From positions 627,501 to 691,500 of the forward strand of contig OZ038462.1 in NCBI GenBank assembly GCA_964036295.1: a DNA stretch of 64,000 nt, read 5' to 3'. Below, piece by piece: positions 35,801 through 47,160 of the stretch; the stretch's first letter is position 1; every line of letters starts with the position of its first letter. Source of the DNA: Plumapathes pennacea (lineage: Eukaryota; Cnidaria; Anthozoa; Antipatharia; Myriopathidae). The position numbers were made by a program, and so were the translations under genes. Under the pieces are notes generated by a model. That model saw only the letters and a program-made list of their open reading frames with translations, was not told where the DNA came from and did not search any database.

Positions 35801-38800
35801 TTTGCTTACTCGTTAATTCGTCCGTCTTTGCCTCCTACCTTCTTCTTCTTTCTTGATTCAGTTGTTTTCGGGGCTTCAATCGCTCTTCTTTTCACAAGCT
35901 CCAAAGGCATCGTGGGAACGACTTGCGGGTCGTACCAAAACTTCAAGTGATCGTCAAACTGCACGTGCACCTCGAAAGGGTCGTTATCAAAGTGCATCAC
36001 AGAGATCCTTTCCAAATAAGATAGTGGCAAATAGTTTGTAAGGGTCACAAGACTGATGTGTAGCTGGAACCCTACCAAAAGGTCCCCTCGGGCATTCGCA
36101 AAACACACGCCACAGAGAGAGTCGTCAAAGCACAGCTCGCGTACCAGTTGGTTCTCAAAGTTCCATATCTTTACGCTTTGATCTTCACTTGATGTGGCAA
36201 AGAGTTTCAGAAGAGGACAACACGAGAGCTGTTGCGAGCCAAAACAGAATAACAAGAATGAATACGTGAGTTATGTAACACAAGGTTCCTTGTTCCCGCC
36301 TCCCTTAGTTAGCTTTTCTCTCTTTTCGCTCCTTCCTTCCTTTCTATACCGTCCTCCCTCCCCTTCTTTTCTTCCTCGTATTTTATTATTATTATTTTTT
36401 TTTTGTCTTTCCGTCAGTCTTTTTTATTCTTCATTTCTTCTTTCCCTCCTTTGCTTTACTCTGTCCTCCGGCCTGTCTTCCCTCGCCCCCTCTTTATTTT
36501 CTCTATTCTTTCACTCTATCTGTATAATCTTCCTCCGTCTTCCTTTCCTTTTTTTTTTCTTTTCGTTCTTCTCTTTTTGCGTGCTTCACTGTTTCGTCCA
36601 CTTGACTTCCAAACGTCACTCACCCACGCTTTTCCCCTTTCTTTTTAATTCAGCCATCTTTTAACTTATTTCCCAAAAGTCGCCCTCCTTACGCACCTAT
36701 CTCCGCGTTCTTTCTAATTACTCACTCCTCCAATTAATTTTCTAACATAGTTGCAACAAAGAGACTTCTAAACTGCTGAACAACCACTGCATAATGTTCT
36801 ACTGTACATTGTGATCAGACAGACGTTTACAATACCCCGTTTATTAGGCTAGTATGTCCTTCGTCTTTGGTGTGAGTCATAAACTCGGGAGCATAGCCAT
36901 GTTCACTGTTGAACCTGAATTAATATGAGAAGAACAAATACTGAGCAGTGTTAGCTGCCCTTGAGTTCCAAAAATGTATGACCTAGAACCACACTTTTTA
37001 AAAATTCTTCCCTAGAAGCCATGCCTACAAGTGTACATTTCTTAGAAGCCAAAAAATATAAAATGCTTCATTATTTCGAAAAGCTCTTCCGCCCTTAACC
37101 TTGGAAGTTAGTCAATTAAAGGAAATAAATGCTTCCCCTCCCCAATAAATATAACCCATAACACAACGAATTTATCAGCTCCCAGGCTTTGCCTCGTACA
37201 CCAGCTCTGTAAACGGTCAGAGTAAACTCTCCGTATCAACACAAATATATTCAAATATCCTGACCAATGACATAGTGTAGACTGCGCACGCATTAGACAC
37301 GAAAATGACTGTCCCTACCTACACATGACGACAGAAAAGTCATCCATTGTCAAACACAGCGTGTTTCCCGCCATTATTAAGTCATTCGGCAGATGTAACA
37401 ACTTCACCAAGGCTTTCTGCTGAATCTGGATTCTCGAACTGGTCACGTGGACCACCTGCCAAACTCGGACCACGAGGTCCGTGCCGCATGAAACTAAGTG
37501 GTCACGTGATCCAAGACTATCGGCCGCCTCGTTATCACAGTGAGAGACTCGCAGAAAGGTAACCTGGCCTTGATGAGCTTGGACGTTCTCTTTCATGTGA
37601 GCCCCTGTGGATATTTAAAAGATTCATATTCTCATTTATCTGAGGACATGAATAGGCCACTTCCGTCCGCGGATGCTTTTGGTCTCTGTTTCAAAGCGAG
37701 GCCTATAGTGCGGGCCTTTCTTATGAAAATTCATTTTTATACTGTTTTATACTTGGCCTATGCTCAATTTGCGTAGCATCGTTATCGTCGTCCAATAAAC
37801 ATTCAGTACAAACAGCTGGTTTTGTTGATTTGGTTTCGTCCCAGTCGAACACCACCTTAGTACAATGTTATCTAATTTTGGATAACCGGGTCTATCAGTG
37901 AGTTACATATTAACAGAATTTCAAATGGATGGGAGATACCTTGCGAGTCAACCAAGGAAATCTGTCCGTTGTAGAGTCCGGCGAACAGGAGACCAGAACA
38001 GAGAGGCAGATCACCTTCAGTCAACGCAAACTCGGCATTTATCATGGCAAGCGAGCACACTCCCTCATCCGGGACCTCTGGTTTCCACAGTTGGAATGCA
38101 CTGACGCGTAAAGCAACTACTGGTTAAGTGGCCAAGTTTAACTATTTCATCACTCAAATGTGCGACCACTCAAACGAAAGTTCTTGATGAGTACATTCTA
38201 ATAACAATGTGCACTTTCAACTCCTGAGCTGTCAAATGGAGCCTGCTGAAAAGTGTGACCACTACAATCTGATAACAGTATTCACGTTTTGTCCAGTTTT
38301 TAAATAATTTCACTGCCCTACAGTTAAGACTGGTTCACACGGTAAGGTATATGTAATTTTCATTCTCTTGCGGTCGCGCTTGCTTCACAAATTTTATCGT
38401 GTGAACCGGTCGCTTGTGTTTGCGCTTCCTTTACTCGTGGGAACGAGCCTTTAACTAAAGTGATTGTATGGAAACAGTCGTACGGAAAATAAATTGTGTA
38501 TTTACAATGATTATATTTCAAGCTCTGATCAAACTAACCAGCAAGGATTGGTGTCGCTCTCAAACACAACTACCGCCCTGGTCTCTAGTACAACGTAGAT
38601 CTTCTCCCGCCTAGGATCATGGGCCATGTCTACGATGACCGACGCAATGGTTGTTATGGGCAACAGTGTCGTGAGCTCGTAGCCGTGCACCGGGGAAATC
38701 AGACGTATCCCGCCATCCTCTGCGTAGGCTAGAACCCGTGCGGGGTACCCAGGGGATTTGATGCGCACCTATTTAGAGAAAGTTAGTAAGGGTTTGTTTA

Positions 38801-40865
38801 GTATTCCTCACTTTTATTTAATATGTAGAACATTCCCATCCCTTCCCCCCTGAGGGCCCTGATACTTCAACTGCATTTGAATTTGCTGTCGTTTCCGCAC
38901 TGTTGAGTTGTAAAAAAAAAAAACCATCGAACGGCCAAAAATTCTCATTGCGGTTGAATCATGTAAAGCCAACAGGCGAGACACAAACTAAAACAAGAAC
39001 ATGCACGATGACTTTCTACAGTCATCCGGCTCTGATAAGAAAAGATAAATTCATTTACCAATCTTCGTATCCGGGTTCGCAGGGCTGTGAACAGGCTGTG
39101 GAAGAGGTTGAGATGCCAGGTTTTCACGTAATGTTTAGAGAAATAGTACATCTCATCCCCTGAGTTCACAAGCCCCATCCCGATCACTTCTTCTCCTGTC
39201 TGAAGGCGGTATATTTGCTCGCATAAGTCCAAGTTCCATATGCGAATAGTGCGGTCCAGGGAACTGGAAACTAGGAGAGGTTCCTTTGGGTGGATGGCAA
39301 GACTTGTGATTTGCTTGCAGTGGCCTGGGCCGAGAGAAAATAACAAAATCAAGCTTACGTAAATGTAACATTATAATAACTAAAAGGTCACTCGAACAAA
39401 ATTTACTTGAAACGTTTAAAAGCTTAAGAAGCTTTTCGGTTGGTTTTTGACCAAAATCTGGCATTTTATTCACTTTATTCAAAATGAGAATTCTTCGATC
39501 ACAGATCGGCTCATGTGCATAGAATATTTTTAGCTTAAACAAGCGTTTTATTTATTTGACTTTTGAACAAAACTTTGCACTTCATTGGCCAAGAAATTGA
39601 GAAAGCTTTTATTAATCCAGGGTTAGCTTAACTAAAAAACTTTTAGTCCATCGACCCTAAACGGCAAATGTGTAAAGTGAACTGTGGCGTACCCATTAAT
39701 TGGGTCACTAGTGGGAAACTGTTCACGCTGGTACTCCAGGCTTTAATTGATCCCTGCTTGTCACCTGCAAAAAAAACAAAACAGGTCAGTCAAACAGGAC
39801 GTTTCGAACTTTCATGAGAATGTACTCACAAAACTTGAATTTGACTAGTGGTCACACTTAGGTTTAATTTCAATTTCAAGAGTTAGAAGCTTTCTAGGTC
39901 GAGTCATATTCGCCTTTAAATTACACGAAGTAAGAAAACTTGGTTTTTGATAACTTGCTCAGATTAAAGTTGATTCAGCTATGTATTATCACTACATCAC
40001 TCACCAATACTTGCCCTTCTTGAATTTCTTGAATGGTTACAGGAATATATAATGAAAAGTTTAGCTAGACTACTAGATTTTGTCCTGCAGGACTTTCTTC
40101 CCAAAAGATACCGGACTTACCTGTTATAAAATAACTTGCAGGATGATAAAACACGCAGGTTGTGAAGAAGCAGACCTTGTTCTTCTGAAAAAAGCACTTC
40201 TCTTTATAACTTGTGATATCCAACATCGATATAGCCTCGTCAGAGATAGCAATGATTTGCTTTGATTGTGTATCGATTTTTATCGCCCGAACCCAGTCAT
40301 CGAACGTAAACGATCCACTGATCAGCTCTCCAGGAATCAAAGCATCCGTCTGGCCAATAGGAAACCGCCACGTCATAAGCCCTCCGGCTACGCCAGCTAT
40401 GAGCTCATCAGTGACGTCATTATACACCAGACACAGAACCGTCTTGTTTGTCGAGGTACATGACAAGCTACAGAACTTGGCACTGTAGACATGCAAGGAA
40501 AGCTCTGTGCAAAAACTTACGTAAATCCATCTCCTGGGTATAAAAATAATGTGAAGAAATTTCATAGTAGTTGGTATTTCTTGCAAGCGATTCTCCTTTT
40601 CACTCTGCTGCTTATCCTTTGCCAAATTCCAGACGTCGATTTTGTTGTTCTTGCCGACGCCGTGGTGCAAAACAAAACTTTCTCCTGAAGCGGTGGTGAC
40701 GTGCAATACGAGTCTGAAAACCTCCGGGTTCCAACACTGGTCCTGTAGCTGAAGACCGTACGGAACGCTGATGTTGCTCCGGTCTTGTTCATGATCCAAA
40801 ACCTCGCAAACTTCGATCAGTGCTTCCGACCAGGGACGAATTTTAGGTTTAAAAATGATTGTCAT
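25170..40865 (-). CDS. Large WD40- and HEAT-repeat protein, WDR87/WDR97-like (23 exons)
   Basis: Exons in transcript order: 40121-40865, 39693-39764, 39059-39324, 38539-38768, 37940-38100, 37319-37604, 36836-36914, 35839-36228, 35311-35511, 34538-34766, 33964-34144, 33357-33663, 32103-32284, 31599-31816, 30116-30363, 29324-29557, 28782-28860, 28431-28556, 28275-28334, 27350-27980, 26924-27044, 26388-26574, 25170-25834. All introns are GT-AG and phases match throughout, giving 1966 codons. Residues about 1-740 form WD40 blades (LVSSSLDRTIRIWNL, LVSCGTDLVVRVWQV, LFATSSEDQSVKIWNF). About 740-1050 is charged and acidic (a Glu/Asp run in exon 12). About 1050-1265 is HEAT-like (VVGHLVKTLENCDPDVYSEA, MATIRSAAVKTLGEL). 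Exon 20 (about 1432-1642) is helical, also perhaps HEAT-like. The tail is Ser/Pro/Arg-rich. This layout matches WDR87/WDR97 proteins, linked to sperm flagella and cilia; the family name is less sure than the gene structure. Confidence 0.88.
27284..27320. repeat. (TTG)n microsatellite in intron 20
   Basis: About 12 pure GTT units, 29 bases below the donor of exon 20. Confidence 0.95.
28503..28740. repeat. 66-bp tandem repeat spanning an intron-exon junction
   Basis: GAAGACATGTTAGCAAACAA begins at 28569 and again at 28635, and a diverged copy (GACGACACGTTACAAAACAA) begins at 28701, so the period is exactly 66 bp; a fourth, weaker unit precedes 28569. On the minus strand the unit contains the acceptor of exon 18 and its first codons (ESKKSLLS). 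The upstream units carry altered versions of the same junction (TTGAAG or TTTGCA where the real site has TTCGCAG). 66 bp is 22 codons, so the frame is preserved through the repeat. Confidence 0.85.
28930..29290. repeat. A/C-rich degenerate minisatellite, intron 16
   Basis: Words such as CACATCACACCACAC dominate. A longer phrase beginning CATAAGACTCACATAATACC occurs at 28939 and 29000, about 60 bp apart, showing local tandem duplication. Confidence 0.8.
29757..29830. repeat. (ATC)n microsatellite, intron 15
   Basis: About 24 pure ATC units, with imperfect extensions from 29704 to 29920. Confidence 0.95.
30767..30838 (-). tRNA. tRNA-Gly(UCC), copy 1
   Basis: Starts GCGTCGGTGGTATAGTGGTG and ends GGTTCGATTCCCGGCCGACG plus C and discriminator A. 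Acceptor arms GCGTCGG/CCGACGC pair fully and the anticodon loop CTTCCAA gives UCC. A box (TGGTATAGTGG) and B box (GGTTCGATTCC) are intact, and a T6 run follows (AAAAAA at 30758-30763). It lies in intron 14 of the WD40/HEAT gene on the same strand. Confidence 0.97.
31908..32076. mobile_element. Foldback element: 67-bp perfect GC-rich palindrome with 10-bp flanking repeat
   Basis: 31918-31984 is the exact reverse complement of 32001-32067, around a 16-base loop. The arms are very GC-rich, in an AT-rich intron. AAACTTTTTC occurs directly on both sides (31908-31917 and 32067-32076), fitting a target-site duplication of 9-10 bp as made by Mutator-like elements. Termini read ACCCTGGGTGCCAGAGG. The element makes up most of the 286-bp intron 13 and its right flank stops 26 bases from exon 13. 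Confidence 0.85.
32370..32445. repeat. Short GTTCGC hexamer repeat, intron 12
   Basis: Imperfect GTTCGCGTTCG / GTTCGTGTGCG units just after exon 13's acceptor region. It creates a Phe/Val-rich frame that is not a gene. Confidence 0.7.
32630..32701 (-). tRNA. tRNA-Gly(UCC), copy 2
   Basis: Mature sequence identical to copy 1 at 30767-30838, including A and B boxes, UCC anticodon and discriminator A. A TTTT terminator follows within a few bases (AAAA near 32623). It lies in intron 12 of the WD40/HEAT gene, same strand. Confidence 0.97.
33817..33888 (-). tRNA. tRNA-Gly(UCC), copy 3, with G19A and C56U changes
   Basis: Same 72-base tRNA as copies 1 and 2 except two substitutions: GTGATGAG in the D loop (G19 to A) and GGTTTGATTCC in the T loop (C56 to U, inside the B box). 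All stems and the UCC anticodon are intact, and a TTTT terminator follows. The two changes together keep a Watson-Crick 19-56 pair. It lies in the 300-bp intron 11. It may be functional or a decaying copy; a B-box change usually weakens TFIIIC binding. Confidence 0.9.
34974..35214. mobile_element. MITE with GGGCCCGGTTTTTC termini, intron 9
   Basis: GGGCCCGGTTTTTCGAAAG at 34974 pairs with CTTTGAAAAACCGGGCCC ending at 35214; the inner TTAAGCTAATCCAGGATTA pairs with TAATCCAGGATTAGCCTAA. It is 241 bp and non-coding. Diverged relatives with TAATCCAGG(A/G)TTAG are visible near 39615 and 45515. Confidence 0.8.
36280..36660. repeat. Polypyrimidine (C/T-rich) tract, intron 7
   Basis: About 380 bp almost purely T and C on the + strand, so purine-rich in the transcript. 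Its long Ser/Phe/Leu frame is an artefact of composition. Such tracts can form triplex DNA. Confidence 0.85.
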
Positions 40866-42598
40866 CTTTCCCTGATATTACACGAGTTCCGCGTCACCTT
40901 GCTGCCGCGATGGTTGGAAATTCATTGCAATTTTTCGTTTGAGGTTGCTGTTAAAATTTGTTAACTCTGACAATATGCCGCACTAAACAAAAACGGCTGG
41001 ATTCAACCAAAACACACCTGCACAAATGATTTGTTGTGACGTATACCTTATTAACGCATTCGAAGTACATTGTGACGATCGTTCGTTTTGGTTTTGTTTT
41101 CGATATGAAAGGATCCATCTCTTACCCATGTTTTCGGAAAATAAAACCTGTCTTAGCTTTCTTCTTTGACTCATATATTATATGTAACGTTTCTAAGTTT
41201 CTAACTCAAAGTTGCAGCGGCACTGGGAAAGATATTTTATCAAAGTTTTTGGCGCGCGCGCAGCGAGCTGTCCCTCGATCCCAGGTTCTTTTCGGGCGAT
41301 ACGTCGCGCGAAAAAGAAAACCGACGAGTAGAACAAGAAAAAGAAGATGATATATAATGAAAGTAGAAGAACAAGAAAACAGAAGCAGAAGAGGAGAAGT
41401 TACGTAGAAGAACAAGAACAAAAAAAGAGATGATGATGGAAGTAGAAGAACAAAATAAAAAGAAAAAAAAAGAAAAAAAGAAAAAAAAAGGAGGAAGAAG
41501 AGAAGATTGAAGTAGAAAAAAAAAATTAGAAAGACTAGAAAGCAAAGAAGAGGTACATGAGGAAGAAAACAAGCAACGATATCAACTAGACAAAATAAAA
41601 CTCGATCCTGTCAAACAAATGCAGACAGTTTAATACAAACGCCGGCAGATTTATCTATTTCAAAATCCAAACTCGTTGGTGTCATTAAAAGACCAGCACA
41701 ATCATTCTCTGTGAAGAATCGGAGATTACAGGGCTTACAAATAATTGTGACATCTAAATCGATTACACAATAACCGAGACGATTTTCAATTTAGTGGCCT
41801 TGAAACAATGCAGATTAATAGGAATGGGCTGTGCCTGTACAAAACAAAACGCAATTGTCATTTGATCTATTGTGATACGCACATTATTATTTAGGTACCG
41901 GTATTATAAGCCTTTCACTCTTGACTGATCAACAATTTTTTTTTCTCCTTCCATCACTCACATATTTTCTTCTTGAATGGCTGGGAGAATTTGTGTTTTG
42001 AAGTGGGGTTGGTTCTGGCCGTTCCAAAATATAAATTATCAATTAAATGTCTAAACTGATTCGAGGTAAACCAAGTCTAGTAGAAAATAATAAGTATGGT
42101 ATTACGTCAAATTTTCGGATAAGCAGTTTCTTTCTTCTTTAAAGCTATAACGATGAACTAATTATATCGGGCTAATTTCAAGGCTTTGTCACGCTTCGGT
42201 GATATATGATAATATCTTACTCTCTGAGGTCAAGTTTGCGGCCACGACGGTAATATTTCAACATATTGTTATGTTGAATTGTAGACGGGAGGACAGAACA
42301 GCCTCTAAAAACCCCGCAAAGCAACCCAAAAGAAACTCCCAGAAAGCCTCCCTTGTGTACTTATGTACACGATACACATCCTTGGGGTTTTGGATCAACA
42401 TTCATGCTGATGAAGACATTACAAAGGATATCTCTGTCAGGTTTGTTGACAGTTTAAACAGAAAGGAATTTATGTACTGTTTGGTTTGCGTGACAAGAAG
42501 AGATTGACTCGTTGTCTTTAAGCTACACACTTTGAAAACGCTTCTAATGGATTACGCAGCTCTTATTCATTTGAGGTTTCAGTTCTCTTTGAGGTTTT
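40866..42598. other. Intergenic, divergent promoters likely
   Basis: Lies between the start of the WD40/HEAT gene (-) and the orphan gene (+), so both promoters should be here. It contains a purine-rich AGAAGA tract at about 41320-41575. No TATA box or conserved site could be assigned with confidence. Confidence 0.5.
41320..41575. repeat. Purine-rich (AGA/AAG)n tract
   Basis: About 255 bp dominated by A and G on the + strand with AGAAGAACAAG units. The Phe/Ser frames on the minus strand are compositional. Confidence 0.8.
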
Positions 42599-43306
42599 AT
42601 GGAGCGTGAGACGAATCACGAGTTAGCACGTTTTACGGACGTGAGCGCCCATCTACACCACCATCGTTCGACAGACATTATGCATCTGCGATATTATCTC
42701 GACACGAGAATGAAGCAGCGGGCATCAAAAGAATATCTGTTAGGTAACACTCCTTATAGAGTCTCCTTCAGAAAAGACCAGCTGGTAAACGCGAAGAGAG
42801 CTAAAAAACAAGCGCCCACTGGTCCGGTCAAGATCGCAGAAACTCGATTGCCAAGACTACCAATGAAATGTGAATCACTTGTGAGTGGTGTTGCGTGTAA
42901 ATGCTGGAAAGATTACTTGGACGAGGAAGTGGACAATTTAGAGTTGCCAAGCGTTACGAGAAAGACGTCGAATTCAGCAACCAGCGATGTTATCAAAGCA
43001 AGTTCTTCGTCTTCTAATTCAAGAGAATCACTGAACTCCGTCAAGAAGAGTATTTGTAACTTGCCCAGGATTCAACATCAAGAAGACAGTGGTAAAAGGA
43101 GCGATAGGACTAAAAGAACTGAAGGAAATGCGAATTGGTTAGGTAATCTCTTAACGAACTTCGGGGATGGCCAAGAAGGTAACATTAAATTTAGCAGAGT
43201 TATGGCCGACGGGTCGAGAGTGACTGCGACGCAGAGAAAGCTATATTTAGAAGTCTTTATGCCACGGATGCAAGGTGATCAAAGTTGTTTATGGGAAGAC
43301 TGTTAG
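42599..43306 (+). CDS. Unrecognised intronless gene, 235 residues
   Basis: ATG 42599 to TAG 43304-43306. The product is basic and soluble, without signal peptide or membrane segment. It has a His-rich N-terminal patch (HLHHHRSTD), a Lys/Arg-rich middle, a Ser run (KASSSSSNSRESLN) and a C-terminus ATQRKLYLEVF…LWEDC. Mixed composition and normal codon use make it look like a true protein rather than a chance frame. I know no family for it. A degenerate copy of its 3' end follows at 43450-43671. It is divergent from the WD40/HEAT gene, 1.7 kb away. The stop is a tandem TAG TGA, after which the same frame is open again to about 43466. Confidence 0.6.
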   Translation: MERETNHELARFTDVSAHLHHHRSTDIMHLRYYLDTRMKQRASKEYLLGNTPYRVSFRKDQLVNAKRAKKQAPTGPVKIAETRLPRLPMKCESLVSGVACKCWKDYLDEEVDNLELPSVTRKTSNSATSDVIKASSSSSNSRESLNSVKKSICNLPRIQHQEDSGKRSDRTKRTEGNANWLGNLLTNFGDGQEGNIKFSRVMADGSRVTATQRKLYLEVFMPRMQGDQSCLWEDC

Positions 43307-43372
43307 TGAAACGAGAATCACTCGGTGTCCCCGATCAGTAGACTAAATGCTAGAAGACTGACACTTGATAAG

Positions 43373-43398
43373 TTATCATCATCATCATCATCATCATC
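43373..43398. repeat. Short (TCA)n microsatellite
   Basis: Eight or nine TCA units. In the frame of the upstream gene they would encode a Ser run after its double stop. Confidence 0.9.
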
Positions 43399-43449
43399 AT
43401 CGGAGAAAGAAAAAATACGCCCGCAAATGGACCAAGACTGTGCTCCTGC

Positions 43450-43671
43450 ATGGATAATTTGCTGAACTATATAATTCCCCAGTTTAGTCAAATTGAAGAT
43501 GCAAAGAGTCCTTTGTGGGAAGACTGTATAAAAAATGAGAAATATTTGCTTCTTAGGAAAACAACTGAGAAAGGGACAATTTTTGCCCCGCAGATGGACT
43601 ACGACCAGCTATTTCCAGATTACAGATTGTCTTGCATAGAGACTTTACTTAAATTAGCTCATTTTCCATAA
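43450..43671 (+). pseudogene. Tandem duplicate of the orphan gene's 3' end
   Basis: The 73-residue frame MDNLLNYIIPQF… contains LWEDCIKNEKY where the upstream gene has LWEDC followed by a double stop. A second shared block, CCGCARATGGACYA (43420 and 43591), follows in the same order and spacing in both. So about 180 bp is duplicated in tandem. Only the second copy reads through the former stop, to end …LLKLAHFP. It might be a real short gene or exon; the lack of a full-length copy favours a fragment. Confidence 0.45.
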
Positions 43672-45649
43672 AGTCAATCAGTACTATTTGTTTTGCCAAT
43701 AATATGCACTGCTTTATGATTTCTTAGACACGTGGGCTTGGAGAATGTAGAGAGGCGCCAGAATCTTAAATCGGTTTGCCACAGGTTAACAAGCGATGTG
43801 CATTGTTTGCTGATTGGTGTTTATACTAATGTGCAGTGTGTTAATCTAAACAGTTTATACTAAATCAGATTATAAAGAACAGAAAAATAAACAACTCAAA
43901 GCGCGTTTATTTGGTCAACTAAAAAAAGAAATGGAGTTGAACAAAAAAAAAAAAAGAAACAAAAAAAAAAAAAAAACGTAAAATCCAAAAATAAAGCGAC
44001 GATGAGCATGTTACGTTTCAATTCGAGAGCTCCCAACAAAGATATTTCTCAAAATACGTTAGTCTGCGCAAATGTATGGCTATTTGTCCAAAATATAGTT
44101 TATTTTCTGCTTTTTTTTACGTTGCTGGCAAACACAGAGGTGTTCCACACTCCCAGGAAGGCAATTCAGAATATCCGTTTCCCAGCAGAGCTGTCCCAGA
44201 AAATCTCCCAGTCAGCAACTTGATGGTGTACCACTTTGTCAGAAAATATCAGCATTTCAAACAAAAATGTAGCCTCGATTGCAGTCTCACTTGTTTCCAT
44301 GCCTCCAGCGAGACTGAAAACGGCTATCTCTCTCCCAGCAGTGCGATTTATTATTATTTTTCCCAGCCAGCAAAAAAGCAGATAGATCTCATGCCAGCCA
44401 GGACAGGTTGCAGTGCGGAGCACATATTTTGTGGAACAGCTCCGATGGGTGCTCCTCTCTATTGACTTGCTACAGAATGTCGCTACCCTGGGTACCGGAC
44501 AGAGGTTCTTTTGTCGTTCTCACGAACAACTAACAGCGAAACTTCGTAAGGTAAGGGGTGGCAGACACACGTGCAACAATGCAACAGTCATTGAACAGTC
44601 GGATTGGGTGGGGGGGGGGGGGGGGGATTTATGAATAAGACTGGATCATGGAAAATCATATTTGGTATTTCATAGGGTAGTAAGACTTTCTCTTGGTAAT
44701 GATGTCTTCGCTGAATATTGTGCTGTTGAACTTTCACATGCATTTTTTTCTCAAAATACTTATCATCAAAGTACAAAATGGGAAAAAAGTTTTACTAGAG
44801 GGATATAAGTAGGGGTTGAAAGGCTGGGTATAGAGCCAGCTCCTCATAAACATTTGGGGCATACATTTAGCCTACATATACACATGAATACTTAGACAAA
44901 CACCAACACATAATTACACAACTAAACTTAACTGACACCAACTCTAAGCTCCAAGCCTAAACTTGACTGACTTGCTTGTCTCATGCTAATTTTCCTGCAA
45001 TATGGGCCACAGGAACACCATTGTAACACAAAAAGTCACCAACCTACTACCACCTACCAATCCTGAAAAAATGACCCTCCACTTTTCATAAATGCCTGAA
45101 ATGGTAGAAAGTACAGTATGCTAACTCTTCACTTCTAAGCTCATAATACAAATTCTCTCAACCACACAAGAAGAAAAATACAGGAGTGATGTGGTGAGAA
45201 TAACAGCTTTCATCTAAAAAAAACAAGCTGTCAAGTATCAAGTCCTCCTTAGTGTATGATATACCCTAATTTATAAATCCTGAGCTTACAACTTCATAAT
45301 GTGGTTTTGGATGAGGCTTATAATCATGGGCACTGGGTTCAGAAGTCCAGGTGGACCAGCTGCAACCAAGGACTAACCAAATTCTTTCTCTTGATTTCTT
45401 CGACAACAAAGTGCAAAGCCATTGAGAAAAAATAATTAAAAAGCTTGTTCTTGTCCTTGGTTTTAACGAAACATAGCAAGTCAAATAAGTCATGTGAGGA
45501 CGTTTAGACCTAATACAGGATTAGCTCACCATAATTGGACTCTCCCATTTCCAAAAAATGTAAGGGGCCATCGATATAATTGACCAGTTCTGTGCTCCAA
45601 GCCCCTCTCCCTCCCTCCTTATTAATTCCTACCCAAATGTTGTTCTCTT
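43672..45649. other. Intergenic, left flank of the tandem array
   Basis: Poly-A runs at 43945-43976, a 17-base poly-G at 44610-44626, and at 44487 a CTACCCTGGGTACC…GAGGTTCTTTT stretch resembling the termini of the foldback element at 31918. 45360-45535 is a diverged relative of the MITE at 34974. No gene seen. Confidence 0.5.
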
Positions 45650-47160
45650 TGACACAACAACAGCTGTGCAAGAACGATAGTTAGTTATCGCGGAACTTGA
45701 CCTTTTATGGGCAATTCAAAGCTGAAATTTCTATATATTTGGTTTTTGCAAGTGTGCTCCTTGCCATTGTGGTGATTTCAGCTCACTCTGCATCACCTTC
45801 CCAAAAATCCTTGCAAAAAACGTCCAAATTTTGGACCATCCCAACATCCACCCCCACCCCCCCCCCCCCCCCCCCCCCTCCTCCCTCCCAAACATCCATT
45901 TGATGTTAAAGGGCTGTTAGAACCAGGAACTGATTGCCCAGGTTAAACGTCAAACTTCACATGAGTTGAACGCAATGTAAACGAGTAAAACTCTTTGTTT
46001 GAGCTAATTCGCATTGACCTGACTGTGATTGTTCATTTCATTCCTGTATTAAATAATGCTTTTGCTCCATTTTATTCTCAAATCTAAATGAATGCAAATA
46101 AACTCTCTTGTGAGAGGAAACCAATTCAAATTAAACTCACGTCGATCTCGGAACAATCGACAGTCCCAGCAAACATCAGGAAGTACTAGTACTAGTACTT
46201 ACACAGTCGATCATCAGCAACAACTACTTGAGTTGACATCCGACATCTTGTAACCCGACTGGTCGCTTCACGCACCAAACGTTCTCTCATTAACATTTCA
46301 ACCATTCATTTTGCCTTGTTTTGAAGCTTGTGTAACCAAGCCTCATTTGTAACCTGGCTTTTCTTCTAATTATCGGAATTGGAAAGAGCATGACAGCAAA
46401 AATAGAACCGGTCTTACGGGAATTTCTCACCATGGCTTAAGGTGGTTCAAGGCTTACAAAGCTGGATCACAACCAGTGTCAAACAATGCAGTTTTCGTAC
46501 TCAACAACATCTTGAGTTTTAAGAAATCAACCTCGTTTCCTGTTGCACGTTACATTACATAACTTAGTGTTTTTTCCGGTCCGGTTTCTGTAAGGAAGTT
46601 AGTCCGTGTTCAGAAGATTTCTCTTTGGGGGAGCATAGGGTGGTTGCTGCCGGGGTCAAAATCAATGATTAAAAGTTATGTTCTGCCTGTTGCTGGCAAA
46701 CACAGCATGAAAACGCAACAGTGACGTTTGACAACATAGAAGCCGATTCCAACAGAATATTACAAACAAGTTTGCCAGCACTCTTGGCCAATCAGTTTTT
46801 AGCTACGAACTTTAGTCTTCTTCGGACGCACGTAACTCGGAGAGGAAGTAAGTAAATCGAAACCAGGCAATCGAACGACGATGCAATCGCGAGAAATTCA
46901 GTTTGCTGGGGGTTTGTTTTCAACTACAGGGAAAATAGTGTCTTTCCATTTGACAGCTTGAAAGAAAAAGAAAAAACAGTTTTGTAATTGTTTAGCAGTA
47001 TTTTATTTCCCTGCATGTTATCTAAAGCAAACAACTATGAATAACAAACACAAACACAATATATATACTGACCCTTAAACAAGTAACTGAGCTAATTTAG
47101 GAAAAAACAAAAACAACAAACAAAAACAAACAAAGAAACCAAGTCAACTACAGTTTCTTA

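Noticed and set aside
36194-36664. 156-codon Ser/Phe/Leu-rich frame
   Set aside because: Translation of the polypyrimidine tract in intron 7.
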